From NCBI GenBank assembly GCA_029204225.1, contig CM055096.1:62724957-62788956 (forward strand): DNA of 64,000 nt, read 5' to 3'. The notes under the pieces are model-generated. The model was not told the DNA's origin, ran no database searches, and worked only from the letters and a program-made list of their open reading frames with translations. Source of the stretch: Diphasiastrum complanatum (taxonomy: Eukaryota; Streptophyta; Lycopodiopsida; Lycopodiales; Lycopodiaceae). Shown piece after piece: positions 33,690 through 45,326 of this stretch (position 1 is the stretch's first letter; every line of letters starts with the position of its first letter). The translations under genes and the position numbers were made by a program.

Positions 33690-34168
33690 TGTTAGACTCC
33701 TCTCTGATCTTCTCTTCAAACCTTGCTAATTTCCTGTACATACAAGCATCAAGTTACTTCTAACACAAGATGGAGCTGGCTGCCTTGTCTCCTCCCAGCC
33801 TTTGTTGCATAGATTATGATCATGAATGCCTCTCTCTAGGCTCACTTATACACAATCCTCAAGCACCCCTTCCTAAATCTCGACACATGGCCAACTCCAA
33901 CACAATTGACACTTGCCACTTGGCAATACCCTGACACACAGGCAAGTGAGTAGGCTAGCATGTGTCACTCATCCATTGGACCAAATGTCCCAGTGGGCAT
34001 GTGACCATGTGTCATGTTTGACCGGTCAACCCTGACATGTGTCATTCACTGGACCAAGTGTCCCAGTGAGCATATGACATGTGTCACGTTGACTAGTCAA
34101 CTCTCCTTTTTAGGAGGTCAGTCCAGCCACTCCAAATTAATGACCCAATACCCTATACCCAAGCAACA
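33690..34168 (-). repeat. Gypsy 5' LTR (about 479 bp)
   Basis: On the plus strand it begins TGTTAGACTCC and ends AAGCAACA, giving TGTT...AACA termini. Repeated CATGTGTCA and GGACCAA(A/G)TGTCCCAGTG blocks (33,975-34,060) form an internal tandem repeat. The left border is set by the primer site; the right border is inferred. Confidence 0.65.
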
Positions 34169-34184
34169 TGCAACTCTGAGACTC

Positions 34185-35216
34185 AGAAACATCATTAACA
34201 GCTTTATTTACATTTCTGTTACAAGGGTCACCACATGCCGGTGACTTAGCCATTTCTGTATTTACAAGAAGTACATCTATAAGTAAAAACAGTAAACAAC
34301 CGGGACAGGGAGTAAAAGTTGTAACAGGAAGCATCCGGAATGTCAGCCTCTCCATCATAATTAGTACTCTCCTGTCGTTGTCTCCGACGGGATAAACACC
34401 CTTGTATGCTTAGCTGTATCAAGCTGTATCGTCTAGCCTCGCCATATGCAGGTTTGACATCTCTCGGATCATCAGTACAACACATCTGGGCTCCTCATAC
34501 GATATCAAGGTAGAGAGTGTGAATGGCTGATCTCGAAACAAGCAATAATATCTCCCTCGGATCTCATAGTAAGCTGGGCATCTGAAGAGAAAATGAAACT
34601 CATCCTCTACATCGTGTGTATCACACATACTACAAATCTGAGCATCTCTCGAAATGCCACTATATCTGCCAGTCTCAATGGCTAGCTGGTTAGAGGAAAC
34701 CTGAAACTGACCCATCACTGTCCCCAGTCTATGTGAGATACTCTCCACCAGATATCCAGGTACTATAGAACACCCAGCAGGATCTCGGGATAGAAAATGT
34801 GCCCGATAAAACTCAGTCTTCGCCCCAGATGAACCTTGCCAGGTGCTCTGAAGATATGCCCTATACAGGTGGCCTCGAACAAACTGATGAGTACCAGTTG
34901 GTAGATCAATAATATGAATACCCAATGTGGAGAGGAGACGACAGGCCTGGGAATACCACGAGGTGTGTCCCTCAGAATGGAAGTGCTGGGATGGTGACAA
35001 AGCTACTGCAGCATAGTGTGTGCCTCCACCCTGAAGTTCCTCCAGTCGCTGTATGAATGTGACAATATGGAACAATGCCTCTAACTGAATAGGGGGGACG
35101 ACAAACTCCGCCAGTATAATATGATATGGTATAGAGGGCTTAGCCGTATCATCTGAGATAGCATATGAATCTGAAGTCGTGAGATGTGTGCCCACTCGGT
35201 GGCCGTCATAGGCCAG
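34185..35216 (-). pseudogene. 5'-truncated LINE, C-terminal region with zinc knuckle
   Basis: The minus-strand frame from about 35,216 to its stop at 34,419 aligns along its length with the C-terminal third of the LINE at 59,617-60,825. Shared blocks include YHIILAEFVVPPIQLEALFH, LSTLGIHIIDLPTGTHQFVR and QVSSNQLAIETGRY. The end motif CSMCDTHDVEDEFHFLFRC is a complete C-x2-C...H-x4-C knuckle. The 3' end lies near 34,185 (AACAGCTTTATTTACATTTC). RT and endonuclease were lost by 5' truncation, with (GA)n at the truncation point. Confidence 0.8.
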
Positions 35217-35223
35217 CACTCCA

Positions 35224-35226
<3 letters not shown>

Positions 35227-35290
<64 letters not shown>
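35227..35290. repeat. (GA)n microsatellite
   Basis: About 32 GA units between the truncated LINE and a gypsy scrap. Confidence 0.95.
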
Positions 35291-35291
<1 letters not shown>

Positions 35292-35292
<1 letters not shown>

Positions 35293-35410
35293 CAAAAATA
35301 CTTAAGAGGTTGGTGATTCGTATACACTATAAACTTACTACCATACAAGTAGTCTCCAAGTACCATTTCAAAATGAGCTGAATAGTGAACAGTTAATGGA
35401 AAATGCAAAG
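35292..35410 (-). pseudogene. Gypsy RNase H scrap
   Basis: FEMVLGDYLYGSKFIVYTNH and QPLKYFCN match the gypsy RNase H block (YLLGSKFIVYTDH-like). It is too short to place in a family. Confidence 0.65.
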
Positions 35411-35544
35411 AATCTAAAGTTGTGACTCATTAGTCAATTGTAGTCTATTGTCTGTCATAATAGTGTATTGCTAGAATCTGGGTAAACCGTGAAATATCGA
35501 GTCTTGACCTAGATTCTAGAGTCTAGACTATGAACTATAATATA

Positions 35545-38500
35545 AATCTAGGTGACCCTCCTCCTGGTCCTCCTAGTGGAGGGTGGCATCGTAGCCTCCT
35601 CATATGCTCCTCCTCCTCCTCCTCCTCATCATCATCATCATCATCATCCCCAGCCTTTGAGGCCTCATCAGAAGACGACCTCTGGTTCTGATACTCACTC
35701 TCCTCAATCTCCTTGGTAGAGCTATTGAAGCTGCCCTCTAAATGCTGTTGCTGAGCAGCGGCAGCCTGAGTCCGTCGTGATGCACCTCGAGTCAGAGGTC
35801 TTGCACATAGAGATTTGCAACTATTAGAAAGTACCCATTGATGATTGCCCAAAATCGAACTTTGAAGACTCAAGACCCAAGAGGTGACGTAGATAGTAGA
35901 ATCTAGATAGTACATATACTACAATCTTGAAAGTTGATTGAAATACAAGACTCAAGTAATCAAATTTCAATCACCAAGCAAGGCTCAAGCCTCAAGCCTA
36001 CCCGATTGTGCAACAGACTTGTGGTGCAAGAGGGCATATATATCCTCCTCCTCTGACCTAGGTGGTAAATCAGAGACCTTGGCAACGTCGATCTCGTCAG
36101 GGGTTACCTAAAGTTTAAACAATTCACATATCCACGACTAGTCATTCATTTGTGGCACATGTGACACAAATTCACAAATTACAAATGGTTCATGAATCAT
36201 CAAAGTTCAAACTAGTCAACTTTCAGCTTTCAAGACTTCAAGTAGTAAGTACCAAGATTCAAGTGATAAGTTTGAACACTAAGCACTCAAGTTCAAGTAA
36301 TTCAAGCTCAAGCCTCAAATACAAAGTTTCGTAATTACCTGCATGGGTTTTTTGGCCTCCCTCATATTATCTAGAAGGCATAGGTTTGAATGCACAAACA
36401 CTAGCCTTTTTAATTGCTCTATGGAGAGCCTGTTTCTCTTCTTGGTGTGTATGAGGGAGTAGATGCTCCAGTTCCTCTCACAAGCTGCTGTGGTGCAGTC
36501 CTGTTAGAGGACTCTCAATGCAATGCACTGTAGCCTAGGGGAGCAAGCTCCATACTTGTCCCACCAAGAAACTAGCCTCAAGTGGCTGACTCTATCCTGT
36601 GTCACGACCCTTTGATATGTGAGGCTCCAAAAAATCGTGAGCTCATCGTTGCAGGCCTGTTGCTCTGCAACGTCTGGTACGACCCTCTGGAGGTATTCAA
36701 ACCACCCATCCTCAAGCTCACGGTCATGGAACTGCTCTGGACAAGGTTTTTTCCATAAAGGATGCAGCACATGGGCAACAACATGTAAAGGCCTATGAAA
36801 CCAGTTCCATTTGCTCTCCCACTTTGCCTTTATCTCTTGAACAATTAAAAAAATGAATGTCACTGATTCAGATTGAGAGGTTCAAACTTCAAACTTGAGA
36901 CTAGATTTGTAAAATGGAAATGAAAGAAATTAGAATTTAGAAGGGCCAAGGGTTATAGTATATATTTGGCAAAACTCAACTCAGTGCAATGATCGAGATG
37001 CTCACCCAACCTGTCCATACACTCGTAGAGAAGGCCCATGGTGGACCCCTCTCTATCTGTGAGTCGTAGAACGGTGTGGAGTGGCTGCAACCCAATCGGT
37101 CTTGCCTCGTCCCAAAAGTCCGATGACAAAACGATGGTCTCACATCTCCTAGATCGAGACTCAGTTGATCCACTCCACTGTACCCATAGGGTAGCAATTA
37201 CCACCTATCTGAGGGTGTGGTGTACCTTTAGGAGCCACTCCAAGACTATAAATATGAATGCAAACTTAAACACATTGCACAATTTAAATTTTTCAAATTT
37301 TGAACAATCATCGATGCATCAAAGTTCAAACGTCAACGCAAGTGCCAAGAATTGAGATCCCACTACCAGATAAGGCTTAAGCTAGGCTCTAGTTGCTAAT
37401 TTCTAAAGTTTAAACCTTAAAATCAAACCCATATTCAAGAATCTAGCATTGAGAATGAGACATCTATCATCAAGAATCAAGATTCACAATTCAGACCTCG
37501 TGGGAGCCGGTCTAAGGATCTCCAAATATTTGAACCCTCTATAAATTGCGAGGACCTTGGGTTTCTTGGTGACAAACCTCACCAAGAACTATGCAATATC
37601 AAGGACGTCTTTCACCCAAGGAAGAGCTGGACACTTATGCTTGAAAATTGAGAGCAAAATCAAGAGTCTCGACTCATCTATGAGTCGTGACCAATCAACA
37701 CTCATGGCATGTAGAATCTTGAAACTTAAATCTCAAGCAATAAGTTTGTAACTACTAACTAGTTGCTACTAACTAGGATACACTTGCGATATCCGCAATC
37801 AGTAGGTTGATGTTATGTGTAGTGCATGAAGTCCAAAAGATAGTCGGATAATTCTCCATCACCAAATCTCCCATAGCTTTGCAATTTGCCGCATTGTTAG
37901 TAATGACTTGCACAACATTTTGAGGCCCTACGTCCTCGATCACTTGCGCGATATGTGAGTAGATGTACTCACCTGTAACATTAAACAAATGGCAACGACA
38001 TTGAGACTACCATCAAAGATTCAGATTTTAATTGAGCAACGGCTCACAGGCATCAAAAACTAAAATGATTAAAATTCTAATTACCAATTAGCAATGACCA
38101 TTGAAATCCAACAAATGTCATGAACTCTTTACTCACCTGAAACAATGGTGCCAAGTGCCGATGTGTCGATGGCTCTCAAGAACATGGTGCCCACACAAGA
38201 AGATACTAGAATTTTAATGATATGTTGTCTCTTGGTGTCACCATTAGTCATGATGGTGCACCCAAATTGTTTCCACGATTCACGAATGGGCTCCAATTCT
38301 TTGGTTACATGTTTGAACCTCCCTCTTCAAATGTGTGGTGCATAGGGACTCCATGCTAGGTATCACGGTATGTGGCCCCTAGCAACACTCTCTATCATAT
38401 CCCCCCAAGCAGGAGTCTTCGCTAGATGGAAGGGGAGGTCACAGCGTTAGAAGAGTCTTCCGATACCCACATCTGCTCTATGCTTGTTGTCACTCCAAAA

Positions 38501-39055
38501 TGATTGCACATAATACTCTCTACCAGTAACACCTCTTCGTGGGGGTCTAGAAGTAGAGGGGCCAGCTACATCTACATGTGGTGTAGATGTGCCGGCCTCT
38601 GTCTCTGTCTCATCCTGACCTGAGGTGGATGCATGATACCTAGCAGCTGATCCTATTGCAACAAAAGAAATCAAAGACATTTAATCCCTACGGCGATCAG
38701 TCTACAAGTGACAATCACTTTCATCATGCACATTGCAAAATTCAGAATTCAAAAGCAAAAATTTAAAGAATCAAATAACAAGTGTATGATGCTCACCTGC
38801 AGTGACCGTCGGAGGAATGATCTCCTCTCTCTGAATTGCTCCTGGTCTCCCAATCATGTTCGATAGCCCTGGAGGTGCCTGTGGGCATGCTCCGATCTCA
38901 TAGCCACACAAACAAAGGAGGTGTGCTCGAATACGCACTGGACCCCCTTTGTAGCTCACGCAACAATAATTGCACATCCAACGTTTTGTGCTCGAGCTAC
39001 CATATCCCGCTGCAACTTTGATATGATCCCATATAGGATCTCTATGTCTCACCAT
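35545..39055 (-). pseudogene. hAT transposase gene with introns, interrupted by stops
   Basis: Minus-strand exons in order: BED zinc finger (39,055-38,797: WMCNYCCVSYKGG), a linker and DUF659 part 1 (38,652-38,137: FKHVTKELEPIRESWKQFGC, TIMTNGDTKR), DUF659 part 2 (37,972 to about 37,781: GPQNVVQVITNNAANCKAMG), 37,620-37,500, 37,260-36,960 (IVLSSDFWDEARP, LQPLHTVLRLTDREGS), and the dimerisation domain (36,860-36,340: CTTAACERNWSIYSLIHTKK). An acidic tail follows (about 36,110-35,545). Splice signals fit (CTGCAG|GTGAGC, AATAG|GATCAG, TTTCAG|GTGAGT, CATGCAG|GTAATT). Stops after GIGRLF, HIP, PHI and ALRVL show decay. Terminal inverted repeats were not found. Confidence 0.8.
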
Positions 39056-40160
39056 GATTGACTCTCATAACTCTCCAATTTCAACTCCTAACTTCTAACT
39101 TTGAACTCTCCTAACTTCTAACACTCCTCACCTCTATTGCCTAAGTTGTAACTCTAATCTCTAACACTTGTGAGTCCTAACAACTTTACTAAAGTGTAAC
39201 TAAAACTAAATTCACAAGTTCACACACACTCCTCTTGCCTAAACTCACACACACACACACACACCTCCTATTCGCTCTCCAAGACTCTCCTAACTCCAAG
39301 CTCTTGCCTCTCTCCTTCATTCACCTAATAGTAGTGGCTAATACTACTAAACACCTAAGTTATAACTTCTCCTAACCCCTATTCTAATTTATTTCCTTCA
39401 AAATAATGTTTGCCAGTACTCAAGGCATTACAATCTTTCGGAATTCTCAAACCCACAGTCCAACGTGAAATTCTCGAGGAATTTGTTTCAAGTCAGCATA
39501 ATGTTTGCCTTGCTCTCATGTGCTAATTGCAACATCTTTTGCATACAACGTAGAAAATCGGCTGTTTTTTGAATATGAATAGATCCACTCTCAACATTAC
39601 TAGGTGAACATGGTTGGAATCCATACCTAAAGATAAATGGGTACAACCAATCACAGATTTATGCAGAAAATTCAGATTTGTTCCACATAACAAAAGGATT
39701 ATACGCATACTTTGCTAGGAGTCTGGCACGTTAATATGATGGGTCGATGGCCCATGACAAATAAAAAAGTTTCAGAGAAGCAATGATGCAAGTGCGGAGA
39801 AACCCTTCAATTTCAGCAAGTTAATATTATGGCGGTGGCTTAAAAAGAGAAAGAAATATTAGCATCTTATGGAATGTGAGGTCCTACAAATCATTCGGAT
39901 GAAGTTTCAAGTTTTGTCTGTGACGTCATGGCAGTCTTGACACTTCTGAAAAAAAGCTTCATGCACCATTGGAAGCTTTGTTGTCAAAGCCCTTAAACAT
40001 ACAAAACATTCACTAGAATTTCTATTGGACATGTGACAGTGTTGGACTTCTTTAGCTCATTTGGATAAGTTGCAGTCAAATGGGCCTTTGGTGACATGAA
40101 ATGGATGAACAAGCTTGAGTGATAACTCTTACTATGTCAGCCGTTATCTAGGTTGGTTAT
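39056..40160. other. Unassigned flank of the hAT gene
   Basis: 39,060-39,400 is rich in CTCCTAACTTCTAAC words, with (CA)n at 39,242-39,264. It may be the transposon 5' region. Nothing coding is seen to 40,160. Confidence 0.4.
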
Positions 40161-40164
40161 CTCA

Positions 40165-40300
40165 AGGCCAAGAATGGTTCATGAGCCTCCTGTACACATA
40201 ACATAGTGTACAAATCTTGGGTTTGAATCGTCAAGTATTTAAAAGCTCTCATGCGCTTAGCTTGTCAGATACCAGATGGCAAATTAAAATAAAACTAGAG
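40165..40300 (+). mobile_element. Possible tRNA-derived SINE head
   Basis: An A-box-like TGGTTCATGAG (40,175-40,185) is followed about 35 bp later by a B-box-like GGTTTGAATCG (40,220-40,230), the layout of an RNA polymerase III promoter in tRNA-derived SINEs. A full tRNA fold is not supported, and I found no second copy or clear 3' tail. Confidence 0.35.
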
Positions 40301-40609
40301 GCCCAATGTCATTTTTAAACTTAGAGATTACTTTTTAGAGTTGGGTCCAAATTGGGACTCACATGAATCTTGTGATTTCTTATGTTGGAGCCCATGAGTA
40401 TGTTTCCTCTTTGTGGTTTGCCAAGTGGTTTTATAGTTCAAAATTGTTGGTATTTCCCTGATGTATAACAGTCTCTTTTTTCAAGTCCCTGTTTTCTTCT
40501 ATTTTATGCCTCTTTTCTTCAATAGGAGTAAGATGAGCAAATGTACAAAATATTTGAAATGTGAAGGTGAATCAATTTGGAAATGAATTATGGTATGGCC
40601 TTCCTGCAG

Positions 40610-42287
40610 ATGCATCCCGATGGTTTCATGTGAGGCGCCCAATGTTGGGTCTGCTAGTGGAAAGTTTAGGGACAAGCTCTATGCAACCTCTGGTATGCTT
40701 TTGTTTAAGCTGCATGAAGCTGATAATGAAGGGACCATTTCTCATTCAGAAAAAAATTCAGAAGTCGAACGAGTTTTGCATAGCACTTGTTGGGCCACTC
40801 GGAATTTTCAGATCAAGATAGCCCTGGTAAATAAAATCTCCACAGCACAGCAGATTTATGCTGCTTTAAAAATACAATGCTATTACAGAGGATGCATGGC
40901 TAGAAGGCATTATTTGTTTGTGAGAGACAAAATCATCAAATTGCAGGCATCGTTCAAAAGGATGAGAGCTAGGAAGGAATATCGTGAGCTCTATACTGCC
41001 ACTCTATCGGTACAAAAGCATTGGCGTGTTACAACTGCCCGCCGTCATCTGCTGCAATCTCTAAGGTTTAAACGAGCTTTGAAGAATCGAGCTGCAACTG
41101 TAATCCAAGCAATTTTTCGAGGTTGGTCTGTGAGGTGCAAGTTTCATAGGCAGTGTTCCACAGAAGACAGAAATCAACAGCACGAGCAGGGTTGTGCTGA
41201 ATCATGCCAAGTTGAGGCAGCAAGAAAAATACAGTCTGCAATCCGATTCTTTCTCTTTAGGAGGAGTTGCCAAGTGAGATCAAAGCATATTACTTTATCT
41301 AAGCACAATGACTGTATTTTTTCTCAGCAAACATATGCGACCTGGAGCATGGATCGAGCTTCGTGTAACAAGGCATTTAGTAAGGCGGATGAATCAGAGG
41401 CAGCTAGAGTTTCTATCAGAAGGTTTGATACAACAGCCGCTAGCATCATAATACAAAGCCATTTTCGTGGATATCAAACTAGGAAAAGCACAAGGCATTG
41501 GCAGATAGCAGCTAAAGTGATCCAGAGATGCTGGCGACAACGTAGATGTATGCGTAGCAAAGAACAAGGGGACAAATCTTGGAATTGGATAGATGAAGAA
41601 TCTGATCGGACATGGCAGGCATCTGGGGTTTCGATGTCCTCTACTCACGAAGAGCTCGTTACTACTTACGAGGTTTGCAGTTCTAGCAGAAGTAGTGGCC
41701 ACCAGCAATGGGATGGGAACAGGCTCTTGGAAAATAAGGGCATGCAGAACTCAAATGTTTGCCATGTTACATGTACTCCTAGTTGTCGCCGTCAACTAAG
41801 CAGATTGAAGCAGAATGAGCAGAAGCTGCAGAAATATGCACAAGTATTTCTTTTGCATCACTATATAGTTGCACAACAACAGCGGGCACAGTGTGCTCCT
41901 CCTTTTCCTCCACACATTGCTCCTGTTTTAACCAACTCCAAGGCATGTGGAAAAAGTACGAGTGATAATGCCAGCAGCTTTCAGAGAAGTGAGAGAATGC
42001 AGAAAGTGCCGCTCCTTAGGAGTTCAGTGCCTGAAAGTGGAACAGAAGTCATCTTAGATGTCGCGGCCTTGTTGAGGTCCTTGGAGCAGGTGTATAGCTC
42101 ATCTGCTTCAATGAGTAAAGGAAGTTCTGAGAATATGGGGCGACTTTCCGACACTGAAATTATGCTTGACGATTGCCATGACTGCATTACGGGCGCCAAA
42201 AATCCCAAGGTTTTGTTTCAAAAACAGCATCGCTTAATATCAGCTCTTACAGGAAGAATTGATATTCAAAGGATGGGACTCCCGGAT
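40610..42287 (+). CDS. Long exon of a multi-IQ calmodulin-binding protein (ASPM-like candidate)
   Basis: Over 550 codons stay open in one frame. IQ-like motifs in order: LKIQCYYRGCMARRHY, KLQASFKRMRARKEY, VQKHWRVTTARRH, VIQAIFRGWSVRCKF, KIQSAIRFFLFRRS, IIQSHFRGYQTRKS and VIQRCWRQRRCMRS, covering roughly residues 90-320. A Ser/Gln-rich part and a conserved-looking end (AALLRSLEQVYSSS, LISALTGRIDIQRMGL) follow. IQ motifs bind calmodulin or light chains. Repeats in this arrangement occur in ASPM-type spindle proteins and myosins. An acceptor-like TTCCTGCAG|A at 40,609 and donor-like GAT|GTACGC at 42,287 suggest an internal exon. No motor or calponin domain is in the window, and other exons were not found. 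It could also be a captured gene fragment. Confidence 0.6.
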
Positions 42288-43394
42288 GTACGCACCTTCT
42301 TTGCAGTAGTTGTTGCAGTCGTTATATACAGCAGGACCCTTTGCCATAACTTTTTCTTTGGGCCAAAGAAGTTCAATGACAGTATACTACCTCATTCCAC
42401 CTGAGAAATATTAAAGGTTCAAGATTTGTGCTTTGATTGTCTGGGTCATCTTGATATTAAAAGCTCTGACACTTGATGCTAACTCCTTGAAAAGAGCACA
42501 GGACATAATCGGTGAGAGGAGGCCCGATAGTCCATCCATTGTTGGAAGTCTCATACTGAACTATAAGTGATATCTTTCATATTATATTGACTAGTTAGTT
42601 AAGATAAGGTTAGCAGGGTATCAAATTCTTTGAACTATCCAACCTTGACATACATATGTTACCTCAAAGATTTATGTTGTAATGGCTACTTCAAAAATGG
42701 AGTAGTAATGGCAATTATATAACTTTACAACTGGTGATATGCTGAAGTTGTATCAGATGTTGAGATATTTCTTGCATGCTAGCTTATTAAAGCGTACTTT
42801 TCGCTTGGGACAATTTCTCACACGTGGCATTGAAATGGTCTTTTCCTGACTTTTATCTAAGCAGACTTAACTTCGGATAATAAAAGGATGCAACTTATAT
42901 TGGAGTTTACCGTTATGAAAGCTATAATGGAGAAGCACTTGATTTGTGATTTCTTTGACATTAATTCAGCATTTTGATTAGGCTGCAACTTTATGGAAAA
43001 AAAAAAGCTCCCAAGTAATAGCTTATAAATTGGGAATTCCAAGTTCCCACATGGTTGTCTATGGTCCTGACAGCTGCCTGCCTATAACTCTCCCTGATTT
43101 ATGAACGAAAGTGTCCGCACTGCCAGTATAAGAATCAAGATGCTTTACAAAGTGAAGATGCTCGGAAAGGAAGCCTCAACATGATGATGTTGATGCTGCA
43201 AAATGAGGATGATGGTGCAACTATGTAAATTTCAAAGAATGATTGTTGATGATGATTAGCAAAATGATTTCTGAAGGAATACTCTTACGCAGGATGCATA
43301 TTGGCCAAGAATGCTAAATAAAAAGATCCATGATTTAATGGCTACAACATTCTTTCCAGCCAAACTTAGTACCTTGGTGTTCACGTACGTACGT

Positions 43395-43438
<44 letters not shown>

Positions 43439-44087
43439 CCACACTTGCACATGCACACATTTATATATATAGATACATCTTGAAATCAATAGACAAATCT
43501 TAGCGCATCTGATTCTTCACCTACTCTTGAAAGATGATTATGTGTGTGCAGTTAAGGGTATATAATATACAAGTATACAAGAATGGTTGATGATTTTGGA
43601 ATTTCTACGCATGTGCCTGATTGAGGGTTTAATACTCTATTGTGGACTACATGAAGATGAGGTTTAATTTGCTTGTAGAGTTTGGCACACTCAGGATCTC
43701 AAGTGTGACACCAATATTGATATTCTATAATGTGCAAAGATAAGCATCTTGTTAAATAGAAGCAAATACAAGAAGTATACAACTCATCTGTGATTGGTGC
43801 TTGAGCACCAATAAAAAGTGGTAAAACAAAAAGACTGACAATCTGGTCTTTAAATGCAATCTGCCGTTACTAAAATAATGAAATTAAACTTTCGTGATGC
43901 CATTTGTTTTGGGCTTGCACATTCACTTATATTTTCCACAAATTGACAAGGCACACACAAAACCATTGCAATACAAGGACAAGAAGAAAGCTGGAAGGCG
44001 TTAAAAAATCAGTCCACCTGTTGTTTGGACCGATGAATAAAATCAAAGCTTTAGTGTCTACCACTCCTATCTTGCACATAGTGAACC
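42288..44087. other. Unassigned; possible intron
   Basis: (AC)n at 43,397-43,436. A short frame at about 43,108-43,227 (CPHCQYKNQDALQSEDARKG, ending in a stop) has unremarkable composition and could be chance or a small exon. No repeats were identified. Confidence 0.4.
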
Positions 44088-45141
44088 CTAGCAAACCTTA
44101 GACTGATCATTTGCAAAGCTTAATCTTATAGTACCTTCACCTTTAATAGCTTCTGTGCTATTATCACCAAGGTGAACATATTTGCTGGTACTGTAGGATG
44201 TATAGGACTCGAAACAGCCAATGAGGTTGGTCATATGCTGAGTGGCACCAGAATCCAGAAACCAAGAACTGTCGCTGGATGCTCCTTGATGGCTGGTCAT
44301 GAAGGCATTATGATCCGCTTCTTGAATAGGTTGTGGAACTTCTGTAGCTGCATTTGTCACTTGATTTGATTGTCCCTTGCTGTGGTTCTTTGCTTGCAGT
44401 ATCTGACAGTCTTGAATTTCGTGGTTGTTTTGTTTGTAGTATCTGCAGAACAGCTTCTTCTTTGTCTGCGGATTCGACTGTTCTTTGTGCTATGATGGTT
44501 TATGGTCTTGCTTTGATTGCTTCGGGCCTTTCTTCTTCTTCTTCTTAGTTGTGCTCTTGTTGGTGTACAAAGCGTGAGAATCACCTGAGGAACTAGAGGC
44601 TTCATTCCTCCGTGTGTCTTCCCACAACAACATTGTAATGACTCTCGAAAGAGTCAGTTCTGGATGTGTCATGATGATCATCACCCAGCTGTCGTATGAG
44701 CTTGGCAAGCTTGTTAGCAGCTGCATCACTACGTCTTGATCGTCTATGATAGATCCGACAACAACCATTTGCTTTAGTAGGTTCTTGAATTGGTTGATGT
44801 GATTCTGTAGAGAATCACCATTCGCCATCTAGAGAATAAAATTTCTTCCTGAGATGTAGTTTGGAAGCTATATCTCGCACTTCGTATAATGTGCTCAAGA
44901 TGTCTCAGACTTCTTTGGATGTTTGGGCCTCGGATACATGGCTGATCTGAGTATCCGAAATGTTGAGAATGATCAACGCGAAAGCCTTTCCATCCTTTAG
45001 CTTCCATCTGGCGATTGCTGCGTCGTCAGGTTTAGATTTCCCTTCTGCACCTGTAACAATGTCATACAATTCTTTAGCCATTAGCACTGTTTTCATCTTA
45101 AATTTCCACAGATGGTAATTGGCTCCATCAAGCTTGTCCAT
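44088..45141 (-). pseudogene. Copia gag and protease
   Basis: Gag starts MDKLDGANYHLWKFKMKTVL and continues with AEGKSKPDDAAIARWKLKDG; a second frame has INQFKNLLKQMVVVGSIIDD and LLTSLPSSYDSWVMII. The zinc knuckle CRYYKQNNHEIQDC has Tyr in place of the second Cys. The protease frame 44,360-44,088 has SSWFLDSGATQHMTNL (DSGA) and KYVHLGDNSTEAIKGEG. Frameshifts separate the parts. Confidence 0.85.
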
Positions 45142-45326
45142 GATAGGACTGGATTTCCCTTGGAAATCTATGCGGAAGATTAGTTTAGGTGCTAGGAAAA
45201 ACTATCAGTGACTTAAGTATGAAAATCTGGTGCGAAATTACAGAACAAGAAGACAATTACTCTATCGGCTAGTAGAGTCTTGTTATTGTGAAAGCTTATC
45301 AGGCTACAGAAAAAGCTTTGATACCA

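Larger units (their letters stand above)
31801..34168 (-). mobile_element. Ty3/gypsy deletion derivative with 5' LTR
   Basis: From right to left on the minus strand: 5' LTR 34,168-33,690, primer site 33,687-33,676, leader, gag start (33,029) and, within a few codons, the integrase core (32,850) running to about 31,800. Protease, RT, RNase H and most of gag are missing. The 3' LTR is replaced by the LINE tail and microsatellite. Confidence 0.8.

Noticed and set aside
35535-35915. Acidic 126-codon frame as an independent gene
   Set aside because: Strand, position and composition fit the C-terminal exon of the hAT transposase.
43108-43227. Short frame with CPHC as a zinc-binding exon
   Set aside because: Too short, single CxxC, no acceptor I trust and no homologue recognised.
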